A DNA stretch of 64,000 bases from Pseudoscleropodium purum (GCA_963969395.1 OZ017804.1:14198001-14262000), one strand, 5' to 3'; positions 39,105 through 52,584 are shown, counted from the first letter of the stretch. Notes: a model not told the origin generated them from the letters alone. A program made the numbers and translations.

Positions 39105-40093
39105 TTACCACATGCGAGAATGACGATGATGTGGAAAGAGCAATATAGCAGGAATATGGTCACCACCTTGTAAAGCATTTGATGGGCGATGACTATTTTG
39201 TGACCATGACCTTTTAAATACAAATGGATTTGAGAAACGAGATGAATGCTCATTATCATCTATAGGCATATGCTTATTTGCCCTACAAAGTATCCAAATA
39301 GCATATATACACCCAGGAATATAAAATAAACACCACAATATAAGACAAATTATCCACTCTGGCTGCATAAAAATTCATTTAAAAATAACACATCTAAGCA
39401 TATATGTTATTGTGGAATTGATGGATGATTTTAAATTTGAGATTTAGTAATTTATTTAGAGTGTATGTTTGCTGGTTTTGTAAAAACAATTGTTTAAAAG
39501 TAAATGATCAATGTTTTTAATTATTTCATGTACAAGTGTATTATACAACATTAATTAATTCTAATGGTTTTTATTTGAGCATATTTTTCAAAAGAATTTT
39601 GTTCAAAATGTTGTTTACAAATTTGTGAATTTTACGTTTTATATGAAGAAAAGTTTAGATTCATGGCATTATAATTGGTGGTTGATTTAAAGCCACATGC
39701 TTGTTTGTTCTAAAAATGATACATGTTGCATATATACATCCCTGAATATAAAAGAAGAACCATAGTACCATGCAAATTATAAACTCTGGTTGTAATCAAA
39801 TTCATTGAAAGAAGTAATGTATAAGCAAAGAGAACGACAATTCTAACAATATTACAAAAGTAAAAATATTGAAACAAACAAATTCAATATTTTCTTAAGT
39901 AATGAATTTAGAAGACAAGATCACAACTTATAAGCATGCTCAAAAGACCATCAATAACCAAATTACTTACAGGATTGCTACGGCCTCGACCAACTTTTAA
40001 ATAAACAGCTATAGGTGGAATGAAGAGTATCATAAATAGGTCACAAAGGAGTTCTAATTTTGAATATTCTTCTCCAGCATAACAATGATCCAT
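39105..40093 (-). CDS. Pmp3/RCI2-like small membrane protein with C-terminal tail
   Basis: Two minus-strand exons, 40093-39971 and 39362-39105, joined in phase 0 by GT-AG sites, encode 126 residues. Exon 1 holds the first hydrophobic segment (LFMILFIPPIAVYLKVG), corresponding to the ILLPPLGVFLKFG region of the Pmp3/RCI2 family. Exon 2 holds the second (WIICLILWCLFYIPGCIYAI), corresponding to the family's WICLLLTxLGYIPGIIYAI. Pmp3/RCI2 proteins are tiny two-helix plasma-membrane proteins tied to membrane potential and salt or cold tolerance. Most are 50-60 residues, but some plant members carry a longer hydrophilic tail as here (about 55 residues). The first loop lacks the usual Gly-Cys and reads VGRGRSNP. 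Codons are A/T-ending like the surrounding DNA. A dead copy of exon 2 lies inside the intron. Confidence 0.82.
39692..39789 (-). pseudogene. dead duplicate of exon 2 of the Pmp3-like gene
   Basis: Inside the intron, the minus strand reads PEFIICMVLWFFFYIQGCIY then NKHV, clearly parallel to exon 2 (PEWIICLILWCLFYIPGCIY ... NKHM). The position matching the splice acceptor reads TTACAA rather than TGCAG, so it cannot be spliced in the same way. The conserved Pro of YIPG has become Gln. It is an exon duplication that has lost its acceptor. Confidence 0.8.
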
Positions 40094-43000
40094 ATTGATG
40101 GTTTTGATACTAAACTTTCACAATTTTGCTATCAAAATTTCAAGTCCATTGTCTTTGCCAATCTACTATAGTACTACACTTATAGGTCATGTTCAACATC
40201 TAAGTGTTCAAAGAATTATTTCAAGGACCTTAGTCACTCAGCATTTGAAATTAAAGCTTCCATAGTTTAGATAAGAGTCCTTTCAAAATTTTCAACTCTC
40301 TACTTCAATGGACTCCGCAATATTTCACATTATTTAATATTCTTTCTCATAGAGTTCACAACTCCATTGTTTCTTCAAAAAAATTTGCATTTTGTATCTT
40401 TCCATGTATTCTATATATTTTTGTGTAATATTTTTTATACATTGAATATTATCTCATTTACTTCATTTTCACAAAATTCGTCACTCTATAATTGGATTTT
40501 GAAATTCTCATGGACAATTTCCTTTGTGAAATTATTATGTAAGGAAAGTAGTTCATACATAAGGCATTTTATTTTTTTTACAATTGTGGAACAAATAAAT
40601 TTCATAAGGCTCTTAACTTCTTATGGGAAATCAAAATTTTGAAAAAACAATAACTAACTATTATTAGAATTTTAGTTCCCAAAGTTATAAATTATAAGTA
40701 TGTAAACAAATAGGAAGGGCATATATTGCAAAAAAATAGTTATAAATTCATAGAACTACAGAGAATATAATTTTGGAAAGGCAAGTATTGGCCAAATATT
40801 ATATATTTTCAGAGATGGCAACTAATGAATATCTTAATTTTTTTAGTTATAATATGATAGGATTATATTGGGATTGGATTTTAAGTAACTAACTATTTTT
40901 AATTTGATCATTTGTAGTAGAAAGACATTTTGATTAGAAGATTATTAACATAGAATTGAAATAATAACCATATATATTATATATATTATTTTAATAAAAA
41001 TATTAAATATATTCACGCTTTGAATTTTGGTTATTAAGATGTAGGATACTATTGATTTAAGTTTCTATATACTTATAATAAATATTAGGACTCTACAGCT
41101 CTACTATTTTCCACACTACTAGTAATGCCCATTGAAGATTGAGAGTTCTGGAATTCATTTTCAACTTGGGAGACCTTGGTGATGTAGATTCTTACAAGGA
41201 AATTGAAGCCCATAAAGCATTAGATTTTTATTGGAAATCAATTTTTCATTGTTATTCTTAAGCTATTCATTTATAAATTATTTGAAATAAGCAAAATTTT
41301 CTCAAATATTGTGGTCATGTCAATTTAGAAAAATTAATTAACAACCATAAAGTGTTGATTCTATAAATTTAGAATGACTCAGTAAAAAAAATGGCACCAT
41401 GATGTTCTACACTATAATTTAAATTTGTAGTGAAATTTTTAGATTTACAAAGAAAAAAAATAACTCCAACCATTCTTTAGAAGTAGTTGGCATATATAGG
41501 GTCAATTCATTTAGAGTCCCACATTGGGCTTTGAAAAGTTGATTGAGTAACACCTAGACTATATATATTTGGAAAAAAGACTCTTTGTACTAACTAATTT
41601 AATAAAAATGAGTCGAGAATTGGAATAGAAGTAGTGTAAAGAGTATTATTTGTTCTTAGAGTAAGTCATACACATTGGAAATCAAAGTATTTGATTGTCT
41701 TCTAACTTTCATTTGTTTAGTAGCATGTGAGTAATATCCCTGATGGCAATATTACTAATATTAGAAAGTATATTTTTTATAGTTGATATGGAAATTTTGA
41801 AGTGTTGGTAAAGTAATTGTATAGACAACATATGAATTGTGCGACGAGGATCTATAACCCTCACATAGATGTGGGAATCCAAAAAGATTGGTTGTCAAGA
41901 CGGGCCTTAGAGAATGGTGTGAACTTCCTATTGTGACTAATGCTTGCACGTGAACCTTCTTTTTCATTATCACAATATAAATGGACATCATTGAAACAAT
42001 ATGAAATGCAATGTCTATGACATATGCTATCACAAAGAGCCTACACAAAGATCTATTGGTATTGTATAACATTAGCGTAATAGTACAAGAGTCCATTATA
42101 GCCAAGTAACAAAAATCCAAATCAATTGTCTGATGCCATGAAGCAACCAACTTGTAAACAATATCAACAAGTCATATTTGGTGTACAACCTACAAGCATC
42201 ATCCAAGTTGATCCAAGCAAGGAACTAATGTGTGTCATAGATGTTAATGAATTATAAGCACAAGTTTAAGGAAAATGTGGCACGTAGTAGAATCTATTGA
42301 GTATCAATGTCAATTGTAGCCCTATTTGTAATTTGATGTCATAAAGTGCCTTGAATGCAATATCCAAGTGTTTGAAAGCAAGGCTCTCCCTCTACATCAG
42401 ATCTCTTAAATCTTCTTAGGAGAATAAAAGATACTCTTGCCACTATCACATAAAGACTTGATGGTATCAACAAAAGGCACTAGTTGGAAGTTTTTTTGCT
42501 TGACACTCAAACCAATGGGATGTAGGTGAAGAGACTCCAGTTGTGATTCTTTTTTACCTTTAGAAAGATTTGGGGAGGACCTAGAAGAAGTGTATTCCTT
42601 GGCAAGACCATGTATTTCTTTTGTAGAGGATCTCTATAACTAAACTAAATCAATTTTCATAAATTTTCAAAGTGTTGAAGGTCAAATGTTGATGTGTTGT
42701 GTGTTTCTAATGAAAATAATTGTAGTCAAAATATTGATGTATTGTATATTGATGTTGAAAATAATGCTAAATTCAAATGAAATATATTAGCCTTAGTGAA
42801 ATATTTTTATTCTTATACTTTGTAGTTGGCATTAAATACAATACCAAATTAATATATAAATGAATTGGAATATGAAATAATTCTTCAACTCTCAAAAGTC
42901 AATTTTTTAATTTATTAAAATAATGCAATTGTGAATAAAAGAACAAACAAATTAGTTGAAGCAATACTTATGGCTTCAGTCATGAGGCTTTATTTCATGG

Positions 43001-44067
43001 CTGTAGTTGTGTGACCTCAATATTCCATAGACAAGTTATGTCTATGTGTCTCATTAGACCAATTGAAATGGATCCCATATCATTAATACAAAATTATATA
43101 TTGGCTAAATGAATTCTATTATTGGAATAAGACTTGATCATGAGACTAAATATATCATTAAAATGGTAATTATACTAGATAAAAGCACTTTAATTTAAAT
43201 TTATTTGAAATGGATTTGTTTTTTTTATGAAAAGTGTAATGTTTTTATGTAATAGGGTATAACCCATGTTTTCAACTTATACAATAGTATAGTTAACCCC
43301 AAAATTTTAATATAAAAATAATCAATTTTAGTAATCAATTATAGCAAGAATTATCTTTATATTGTTTTTCAAAACTTTATTTGAAACATTCAGTACATTT
43401 TTGTTCACAAAGTTCAATGAACTTTGCTGAATTTCACTTAATTAGCCTTGAATTCACTAATTTAAAAATTATTGGTAGATATTGATCTTTTTCATATTAA
43501 AAAAGAGTTTTCACCTTGTCTTTGAAAATCTTAGCTAAGCTAAGATTGCCACCTTCTAGCCGACTACTACTTTTAGTCACCAAATTCTTCCAAAATACAC
43601 AATTTTAAGGGTTTATTTTCAATTTTAAATGGCATATTATATTATTGAAGCATTGAAGATATAGAAATTTTCATTATCTAATAATAAAAGAAGAACTATG
43701 ACAAAATTATGAACAAAAAAACAAGAGAATATCAAATAAAGCATTTCAAACAATTGTCAAACTTCAAAGTTGTTGGAGTGATTTCAAGATGCATTCTTAA
43801 AAGCTCTTAGTAAACACAAAAGTTTGGAATCATTGAGTTCAATGCAACAAAGCTCTATTAATGATTTAGACATAATCAAATACCTAGAAAATAAGCTTCA
43901 AGCTACTTTTCTCTTACACAAATTGCCATGGGCAAGATATTTCTATAGTAAATTTGACAAATCTTGTAAGAAGATATCATAGAAGGTTAAAAATAGAAGC
44001 TTTGTATGTCAAAAAAAAATGAATTAGATGTTTTTTGCAATGCTAGCAAACATTGAGCATCACTTCT
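40094..44067. other. AT-rich spacer, possible retroelement debris
   Basis: No gene is supported. The minus strand at 41,761-42,150 has a 129-codon open frame with faint resemblance to the RNase H end of Copia polyproteins, too weak to call. A GTCCCACATTG box at 41,516 followed 33 bp later by a TATA box is noted in the findings. Confidence 0.45.
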
Positions 44068-47000
44068 ATGGGCCGTAAAGAGCTCCTTTGGGCAGGGGTA
44101 CGGACAAGCCTCTTTAGGTCTTCTATATCCAAGAATGTGATTTCACAACATCATCAACCACTTACACGCCATTTTTGTGCCCAAAGTGCTAGATCCACAA
44201 ATTTTGGAAATCAACAAGAATTAAAGAGATTCCTCATAAGGGCATTTTCCATTAGCAAAGAAAAAGCTTGTGGTGTTCCATATTTTCCTGTGGTTTTAGG
44301 GTTTGCTGTAAGTGGATGTCTTGGTGCTAGTTTGCTTGTTGTATTTGCGGATGGACAATTTCATGAACCACCTTCTATTTCAAATTCAGAAGGTTGATTT
44401 TAAGCACTACCTTCTAATGTACTTCTTTTTTGTTTATATTAAAATGAATTTTTTCGAATTACTTTGCTTTAATGAAATATATGTAATGTTTTTTTTATGA
44501 AATCAATCTTTATTTTATTCTTTGAATTAAAAACTTTCTATGCATATTCAATGTATATATTATTTTTTACCTTGCATTTTTCAAATGTAGATTGATATTG
44601 TAATAAAAAATAACAAAAGAGTGCATAAAAAGAATTTCTAAATTTGTGTTATATATTTGTTTTTCAATTAGGCAATGGTAAAAGAAAAGTAATCATATTG
44701 GGAACGGGATGGGGAGGAATGAGTTTCTTAAAAAACTTGGATTCTACTTTATATGACGTTTACGTTGTAGCACCACGAAATTACTTTGTATTTACTCCAT
44801 TGCTTCCAAGTGTGACATCTGGAAGTGTAGAAGCTCGAAGTATCATTGAACCTATAAGAAGGATTATACGAAGCAAAGGAAAACTTGTACAATTTCTTGA
44901 AGCGGAATGCATAAAGATTGACGCATCAAAGAAGATTGTTATATGTAAAGATGTATCTAAAGTCAAACCCAAAGAAAAAGAGGAATTTTCCCTTGAGTAT
45001 GATTATCTTGTTGTTGTAGTTGGAGCAACAACTAACACATTTGGAACAAAAGGTGTTAAAGAATATTGTCACTTTTTGAAAGAAGTGTATGATGCAGAAA
45101 AAATCAAAGAAAGCATTCAAAATTGTTTTGAAAATGCAAGTTTGCCTCATTTAAGTAAAGAAGATAGGTGTGCATTTCAATCTAAAACAGATAATTGGAT
45201 ACCAAATAAACCATATATAAATTTGTAAACCATCTTAACAATATTAAAAAAAAAAATCTGTAGTGTACATGAATTATTAATGAATATTTAGAATATTCAT
45301 TTTGATTGAATCAAATAATACATACATGTTACAATTTGATTTGAAATTTGCAAATTTTTTAGTAGTACAATATATTTGTATTTTGAGGATTATTAATAAA
45401 GGTTATTAACCAATATTTTTAAAATTTTGCAGGCAAAAACTTTTAAGTTTTGTAGTTGTTGGTGGAGGTCGAACTGGAGTAGAATTTGCAGCCGAGTTGC
45501 ACGACTTAATTCATGAAGATTTATTAAATCTTTATCCTCATTTACATAACAATGTGAAGATTACGCTTGTACAATCGGGTGATCATATTTTAAACACGTA
45601 TGATGAACGGATTAGTAAATATGCAGAGCAAAAATTTACTAGAGAAGGCATTCATGTGAAGATTGGTTGTCGAGTACTTGGAGTGCAAGAAGGTGCCATT
45701 GACTTCAAGATCAAATCAACTGGACAACTTGTAAATTTGCCATATGGAATGATTGTTTGGTCTACAGGTATAACAAGAATACAATATTTTTTTAATTGGA
45801 CATCATATCTTTTAAACATAGTTTGTCAGAAATTTAAATACCACAATAATTTAATGTGGCTTTCAAAATCGTTTTTACAATTAGAAGAATGAAAACATCA
45901 CAAACATATATATGGTTGTTGTATATATATGTGATTGTTGTATGATATCAAAAATTAATGTATGCGATGTTTTGAAATAGGCATTGGTACTCGACCTATT
46001 GTTTCCGACTTTATGAATCAAATTGGGCAAAGTGATCGAAGGGTGTTGGCCACAGATGAATGGCTTGGAATTAAAAATTGTGAAGGAACATATGGAATCG
46101 GAGATTGTGCTTCTATTGAACAAAGACGTATTGTAGAAGATGTCACATACCTCTTCAAACTAGCCGATAAAAGTAATACTGGACATTTATTAGTAGAAGA
46201 GTTTGTAGAAGTCATGGAACAAGTGAGGCAAAGATATCCTCAAATTGACATATACATGGAGCGACAACATATGAAAGGTGTACTTGGATTACTTGCAGAT
46301 GCTATACAAGATGGTCATCAAGCTTCTGTAAAACTTGATATTGAAAATTTCAAACAAGCAATTGGCAAGGTTAAATTTTGTAGTCAAAGTTATGTTTGTC
46401 AAAAGCTTTTAATGTTTTTTTCAAACTTTTAAATTAAAGAAATAATCAAAAACCCTAAAAGAAGTTCAATCTAGCTTTGGTTGTAAAAAAATCTTAAGGC
46501 AATCTTGAAGAAATTATTTAAGATTTTTTTAACAACAATAAATATATTTTATCATAGTATATTTAATGGAACAACTATGTAAATTATATTAAATAGAGCG
46601 TCTCTCTCAAAAAACAAACATATTAGCATTTATTTAGGAATTAATCAAATTTGTAAGGCACATTTAAGTGGTAGGTTCACAATAATTTAGATGAGATTTG
46701 TATAATATAGTCTATATTATTTCATGCTATCGTAAATAATGTAATTGTCATCCATTTTACATCTACATTTGTACAAATTAGTGTGAGTTGGTTTCACACT
46801 ATTCAAAACCTTGTACTCAATGACTCAACTTGTGCCCTAAAATAAATATTCTAGTTTATTTTTATTTTCATAAATATTTTAATTTATTATTTCATTTAAA
46901 AATTAAAAAACTTACAATGATGTAATTTGTTTTCAATATGAATAAAATTGCAGGTTGATAGCCAAATGAAGTCAATGCCAGCGACAGCTCAAGTTGCAGC

Positions 47001-47337
47001 TCAACAAGGAGAATATTTAGCACATTGCTTCAATCATATGGCAATTGAAGTTTGTGACAATGTGGCTCCAGAGGGTCCGATGCGCATTCGAGGAAAAGGT
47101 CGACATAGATTTCAACCCTTTCAATATAGACATTTTGGACAATTTGCTCCTCTAGGTGGTGAAAAAGCAGCCTATGAGCTTCCTGGAGATTGGGTGTCTA
47201 TTGGTCGTAGTACTCAATGGCTTTGGTATTCTGTTTATGCTAGTAAGCAAGTAAGTTGGCGCACACGAACATTGGTTGTTTTTGATTGGACCAAAAAGGC
47301 TTTTTTTGGACGAGACTCTTCACGCATTGATCATTGA
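44068..47337 (+). CDS. external type II NAD(P)H dehydrogenase, NDB type, mitochondrial
   Basis: A rotenone-insensitive, non-proton-pumping flavoenzyme on the outer face of the inner mitochondrial membrane, oxidising cytosolic NAD(P)H and reducing ubiquinone. Five exons: 44068-44392, 44672-45167, 45433-45767, 45981-46369 and 46954-47337. All junctions are GT-AG and all phases agree, giving 642 residues. Seen in order: a basic, Ser-rich targeting region; a hydrophobic stretch (GFAVSGCLGASLLVVF); the FAD-binding GTGWGG (residues 119-124) with SFLKNLD; RNYFVFTPLLPSVTSG; the second dinucleotide fold VVVGGGRTGVEFAAEL (GGGRTG at 284-289, where Pro usually replaces Arg); an EF-hand-like loop DKSNTGHLLVEE (448-459); and the family C terminus ELPGDWVS ... 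WLWYSVYASKQVSWRTR ... FGRDSSRI. The insert marks NDB, not NDA or NDC. A TTG 15 bp upstream is not the start. Codons are A/T-ending. Confidence 0.95.
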
Positions 47338-50300
47338 TTCATTGATAAGTATTGAACAAAGTGATAATGAATCACTTATTCAATATTGATTTTTGAGGAT
47401 TATTTGTGAACATGCTAAATTTTTCCTCATGCATCATCAAAATTGGTTTTATTTTTTGTATATTAATCTTGAATTGAAAATAAAATAAAGGTTTTTTTTA
47501 GTAATTTCTATTTGAAGAAACCAACTTACAATAATGTTTAATGAAATTTCATCTAAAGAATTTATATATAACATAACTAAATTTACTATCTTAATTTAAT
47601 TTTGGATTGTTCCAAATTTTAAAGTCTTCAATAAAAAAACAAAAACTTTAAGGGACAATCTTGAAGTTTTTTTTTGTCATGCTTGGAAATGCCAATTATT
47701 ATCTACAATTTCTATCTATCCATTCAATAGAATTAGCAAATTTAAGCCAATTAAATTTATTTTCAATCTTCTTGATTACTTCTCAACTTCTAATTTACAA
47801 GCTACTTTAAATACTTTGAATTACTTCTCAATCTAATTTAGAATTCATTACAACTTCATGAAAGGATTTAATTAACATACATCATAAAGATGACTGAAAA
47901 AAACTATAAATATAATTGCGTAAACTATGAATTTCTTTAGCATATTTACATTGGAGATTTTAAAAATTAATACATGCATCAAATCAAATAAACATGGATT
48001 TGAACTAACCAATGAAGAAGAAGATACAAACTTCTACATTGATTTCAACATAGTTACCTATAAATAAGATGTATTAGACTTATTAACTAGATTGAAAATA
48101 CTTAGGTGCTATAGAATGCAAAAAGGTATATGTATGAAATTGAATATATAAGTGCATGAGCTTAAAAATTTCCTTTTGAATGATATGTATATATTTCATA
48201 AATGATAATTAAAAATTTGTATGATTGCATAGCCTATTTTGACTATTATAAAATGGATAAAATAATTATTGTAAATTAATCCCTTAACCCTAATATGACA
48301 AGGCCTTAGTGATATGCAATCAACTAAAAATAATTCTTTAGATGTCTTTAACTTCTAAGAGCATCACCACCACCCCACTTGTTGCCTTGTGAAATGTGGA
48401 AATACACTCAAGACTTGATGCTCTATCCCAACCACCCTTTAAAGTTCTCACTAAAGTTCTTACCTTTCTTTTTAAACCTCTTACTAGACTCCATATCTTC
48501 TACTATGATCATGGTCAAAGTTGACCAAGTTAGTGTGTGAAACTTAAAGCATTGCCAAAATGGAATTTTAAAAACTTTGGCATCTAAAATGAAGTATCAA
48601 ATTTATTTATTGTTTCTTTTTTAAATAGCTAAAAAAATTATTTTTTGCAATTATTTGACACATAAGAATTAAAGTATTAAAGCTTAGATAAACATTTATA
48701 TAACATCATTGCCATTGTTAGCCAAAAAAACACCTGTTAAATTCTAAATAGGTGTTTTTGAAGGAAAAAAGTCCAAAACAACCACTTTTTGATACTTTGT
48801 CCAAAATCAAGAATTAAAACTTTAAAAAAATTCCAATTACACAAAAGTGTGATAAACAAGTAAGGCAATGTGCAAAATATAATATCAGCCCATTTGATAG
48901 CGTGGATTGATAGATAATTATAATGTTTGAAGTGAAATTTTTTTTCTATTCCTACAAAATAGGATTAATAAACTTTACGGCCTTTTGGAGTAAAATTTTT
49001 GTTCTGCACAAAAATGAGGATTTTGAACGTTCATAAGCATATGATGTTAGGTTCACTCATGAGAAATTTTAGATTGAAGCAGATATGGAGTCTAGTTTAC
49101 TCTAAAACACCCTACAATATAAGGAAGTTAAATGAATTGGCAATGCCTAGTCATTTTTTTAAAGATTTCTTGTGCAATGAGGTACTTTTTCATTTGAAAT
49201 AAAAAAATGGCAAAAAGTTAGAAACAAACATTTGGAAGATGTGGGAAAATTTTCAAGAACTTTGACTTCACAAATTGCAAGATAATAGAGCTTGAAGTTA
49301 GAAGAAAATATTTTTTCTTGAAATCATTTCAACATAGCCAACAGAGTTTGACTCCTTTGAGAATTGAGAATGTGATTTGAGAAATGAAATTTGTTTTTTT
49401 GGACAATTGAATGCATGCCATATTTTATTAGTTACAAACAAGACCAATTTCAAAAGTTGATGAGCATTTTTACAAAAGATTCTCCAAAGATTCTTAGGTT
49501 GTTTAGATTGCCAAAAAATTTCAAGGCAACAAAACTTTTGATTCGGGCACTTGATTGAAAAAAAAGAAGATTCTCACTAAGGGGATAAATGTTCACACTT
49601 TGAGTAAAAAATTCATGACCATCTAAGCAAAATTGACTTTATAAAAGCCTATCCAGATTCTTCAATTGTCTGTTCAATAAACAATTGTTCTTTAGGGATT
49701 AAAGTGCAACCACATCTTTTATTCATCTATGTTTTTTATTATTTTTTCTGAATAATTTATTAATCTCATTAGAGCAATTTCACAATTTAAACCATAGATA
49801 CAATTTATGCATAATTTTTGTGCATAAATATTTGAGATTCAATTTTAAATAAAAATTTGAAGATGTTTTTAAAAGTTGGTTTTAAATTTGGTAATTGAAT
49901 ATTGATTAGAAAAATAGTGTATTCAATTTAATATATATGATATGTGGATCCTATCTTAAAACTCTTTTTTGAACTACCAAAGTTTACTTTTGTACAATTG
50001 AAACACATATTCATATCTATGAATAAAAATCACTCCTTATCTCTAAAGCAAGGCTTAAATCTTCATCTATATTTATTTTATAAGAAATCCAACCATGTAA
50101 AGTCTTTTAGCACTATATGAAATCCACATTTTTGGTTGTGTTTGACTATTAACGTGTGATGTTCAACAAAACATGAAGATTTCAAAGAGCATCCGACCTA
50201 ATAAGGTAGATTTTTGTAGACATTGTAGAGAAAATTGGTATGTCATTATAAATCCAAGTTGATGTTCTCTTTGACATTGATGTTTTACTATACATGATTG

Positions 50301-51052
50301 AAGATATAATGATGTTTTTGGGGCCATTTAGAAAAATATAGACTGCCACGTCAACAAATAGACCCATTTTGACTAAGGATAAGTAAGCAAAAAATTACTA
50401 TGGTCTATGGTAAAATATTGATCATATGTAAAAAATTTAGGAGAAGGACAACCACATGGCATACTTTGCAAAAAGAAGGGAAATGGATGAATGAGTACCA
50501 TGGATGAAAAAAGATTATCTTTATTCAAGTAGGATGGTAGGAAATGAAACAATCCATATGGGATACATACAATAAGAATTGTGTTGAATTTAAAATGTCT
50601 AAAACAACATGAAGTAGATGTCTCAAATAAAATTGAGATGTCTAGAACAAAGTCTAGATGTTTGAAACAATGTTGAAATGTATAATGGCCAAGTTTCTAT
50701 ATTCTAGTTGTTCCATATCTTTTGTCTCATTATGAATAGAGAATGGATATAGATATGACCTTTGTAAATTTCATTCTCACTAATTTTCAATGAAGAAATT
50801 ACTTCATATTGCCATCAAAATTTTCTTGATGGTAGATGGTAACTTGGTAAGTTTTCTTTAATTCTTAGTGAATACAACAATTTTGCTTGTTCATTTTATT
50901 TTTCATTGTAAATTTTTTTTTTGTTGATCTTGTGTTATGGGTGGGATATGCACAAATCAATGTTTTAAAATATGTCTAATTTGATGTCTCAAAAAGAAAA
51001 AGAAATTTTTTGAACAACATAAAAGTATATTGACTAGGCATGCCATATCATC
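47338..51052. other. AT-rich spacer, no gene supported
   Basis: Downstream of the NADH dehydrogenase gene. No conserved exon, RNA gene or element border was recognised. Confidence 0.5.
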
Positions 51053-51349
51053 CATTCGAAGATTTTGGGGGGGCTTTGAAAGCCCATTTTGAGCTTGTTT
51101 TCCCTTAGCTGTTTGCCACAACGCAAGGAACGGCCCACTATCAAAAAAAAATTTAATTTAATTCTTCAAATGAAAAACAAAGTTGAAAAAAAATAATAAA
51201 TAAAAAATTAAAATTAAAATTTTGGACAATGATGTAGCAAGGTCTCAGCCACATTAGACTGCTACGCTATCACTGTACAATCGAATTCCCACAGAGTTCC
51301 CGTAGTTGATAATTTGCGGGCTCTTAGAACCCTAAAAAATCTTCTAATG
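51053..51349. mobile_element. MITE-like element, family 1, copy C
   Basis: A 297-bp element begins CATTCGAAGATTTTGGGGGG and ends AAAAATCTTCTAATG, with the same order of GC-rich arm, AT tract and GC-rich arm as copies A and B. It is more diverged (CATTAG has become CATTCG; the middle is expanded AT), so it is an older insertion, as are its surroundings. Confidence 0.62.
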
Positions 51350-51639
51350 ATTTCCCCGCTACTACGTCAAGTGCCATATCATAGATGATTTGAATTAAAA
51401 AATTCCTATATGACTCTCCTCACCTACATGGCATCCAAATGTTACATTTTGGAGAGCTTGGAAGACCATGTTTTTTGTGTTGTTAAAAAAAACAAGCTCA
51501 AATCTAGCATGTTTTTTGGAATTTTACCATGTTTCTAGCTTGTATGTAGGGATAAAGGTTGTTGTAGCATTAAGAGCTTTAGTATACAAAGAATAATCAA
51601 GTTTATAAACGAAGGGGATTTGTTCACCTTGAAGATGAA

Positions 51640-52545
51640 GTTGTTCAAGTTGTTGAAGAAGTAGAGCAATCCTCATATTACAAGAGATTGTCTAAAAGTG
51701 CTTCCGAATGAAAGTCTTCAAGTAACCATGAGCACACAAATTATCATAGAAGAGGCATCAAATATGATTGAAGCGTCAGTGGGAACTCTTCCAAAGTATA
51801 TACTATTGAATTTCTCCAATGGTAAAGACTTTTTTTTTATGTGGACGATGCTATGATGACCAAAGTAGGTTTCGGTCCATACTTAGAGGTTTTCCATGGC
51901 AATGGGTGGACAGACAATGTATTTCTTCAAAGTCTTCTTCTTTACAAAAATGAGTGTTGAGCATATCAACTTTGTACTTACTAATGCAACAAGTGATGTG
52001 GATTTTATTGCAATATGCCCTTCAAAACTTCAAATAGTCTATATAATGGCATCTGGTACCAAGCAAGTTGCTCAATGCATTGTTAACCCTTAAACACTTA
52101 GAGAAGCCCAAAATGGCCTACGATTTTTTATACAATACAATATGCTTGGCCTTAATGGGATTTACTATTCATCTTTTTTGCTTTTCATTAATTGTACAAT
52201 AAGTCCACCCCTGTCTCTACCATATGGGCTTAGTTGGACAATTGTGATTGGATGGCTCATTTGCTCATTCACTATGAATCCTTTTCATTAATACAGTTTG
52301 TTGTTGTTGTGCAAAAGGACAAAATTGTAGATAAAAATAGTAATCACTTGGTGAAAATTTGTGCAATATCAAGCTTTCATGCTATGTACTATATTGCCAA
52401 GCATAATGTATTGTACACGGATTTTAGAAATTGTATGCCAACTCTCAAATGTTTAAGGGTCAATATAGCACCAACAATAAATCATGTGTCTATCAAAGTG
52501 GTAGGCTTTGATTGGGCTATGATATTGACTTCCACATAATCTTCA
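51640..52545 (+). pseudogene. decayed coding remnant, faintly protein-kinase-like
   Basis: On the plus strand, coding-like runs are broken by stops and frameshifts. The last part (52,234-52,539) contains HNVLYTDFRN and, about 30 residues later, IKVVGFDWAM. The spacing and pattern recall the catalytic HxDxxxxN and DFDWA motifs of some kinase-like proteins. The match is weak and the catalytic residues are not all there, so treat this as a guess. Confidence 0.22.
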
Positions 52546-52584
52546 AGATCCCCCAAAAGAATCAAGCCTTAACCACTACCAAGT

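Noticed and set aside
41761..42150. Copia-type RNase H remnant
   Set aside because: Only scattered residues match the expected pattern and the spacing between motifs is wrong, so I do not list it as an element.
44053..44067. TTG start for the NADH dehydrogenase
   Set aside because: Plant nuclear genes start at ATG; the first in-frame ATG is at 44068.
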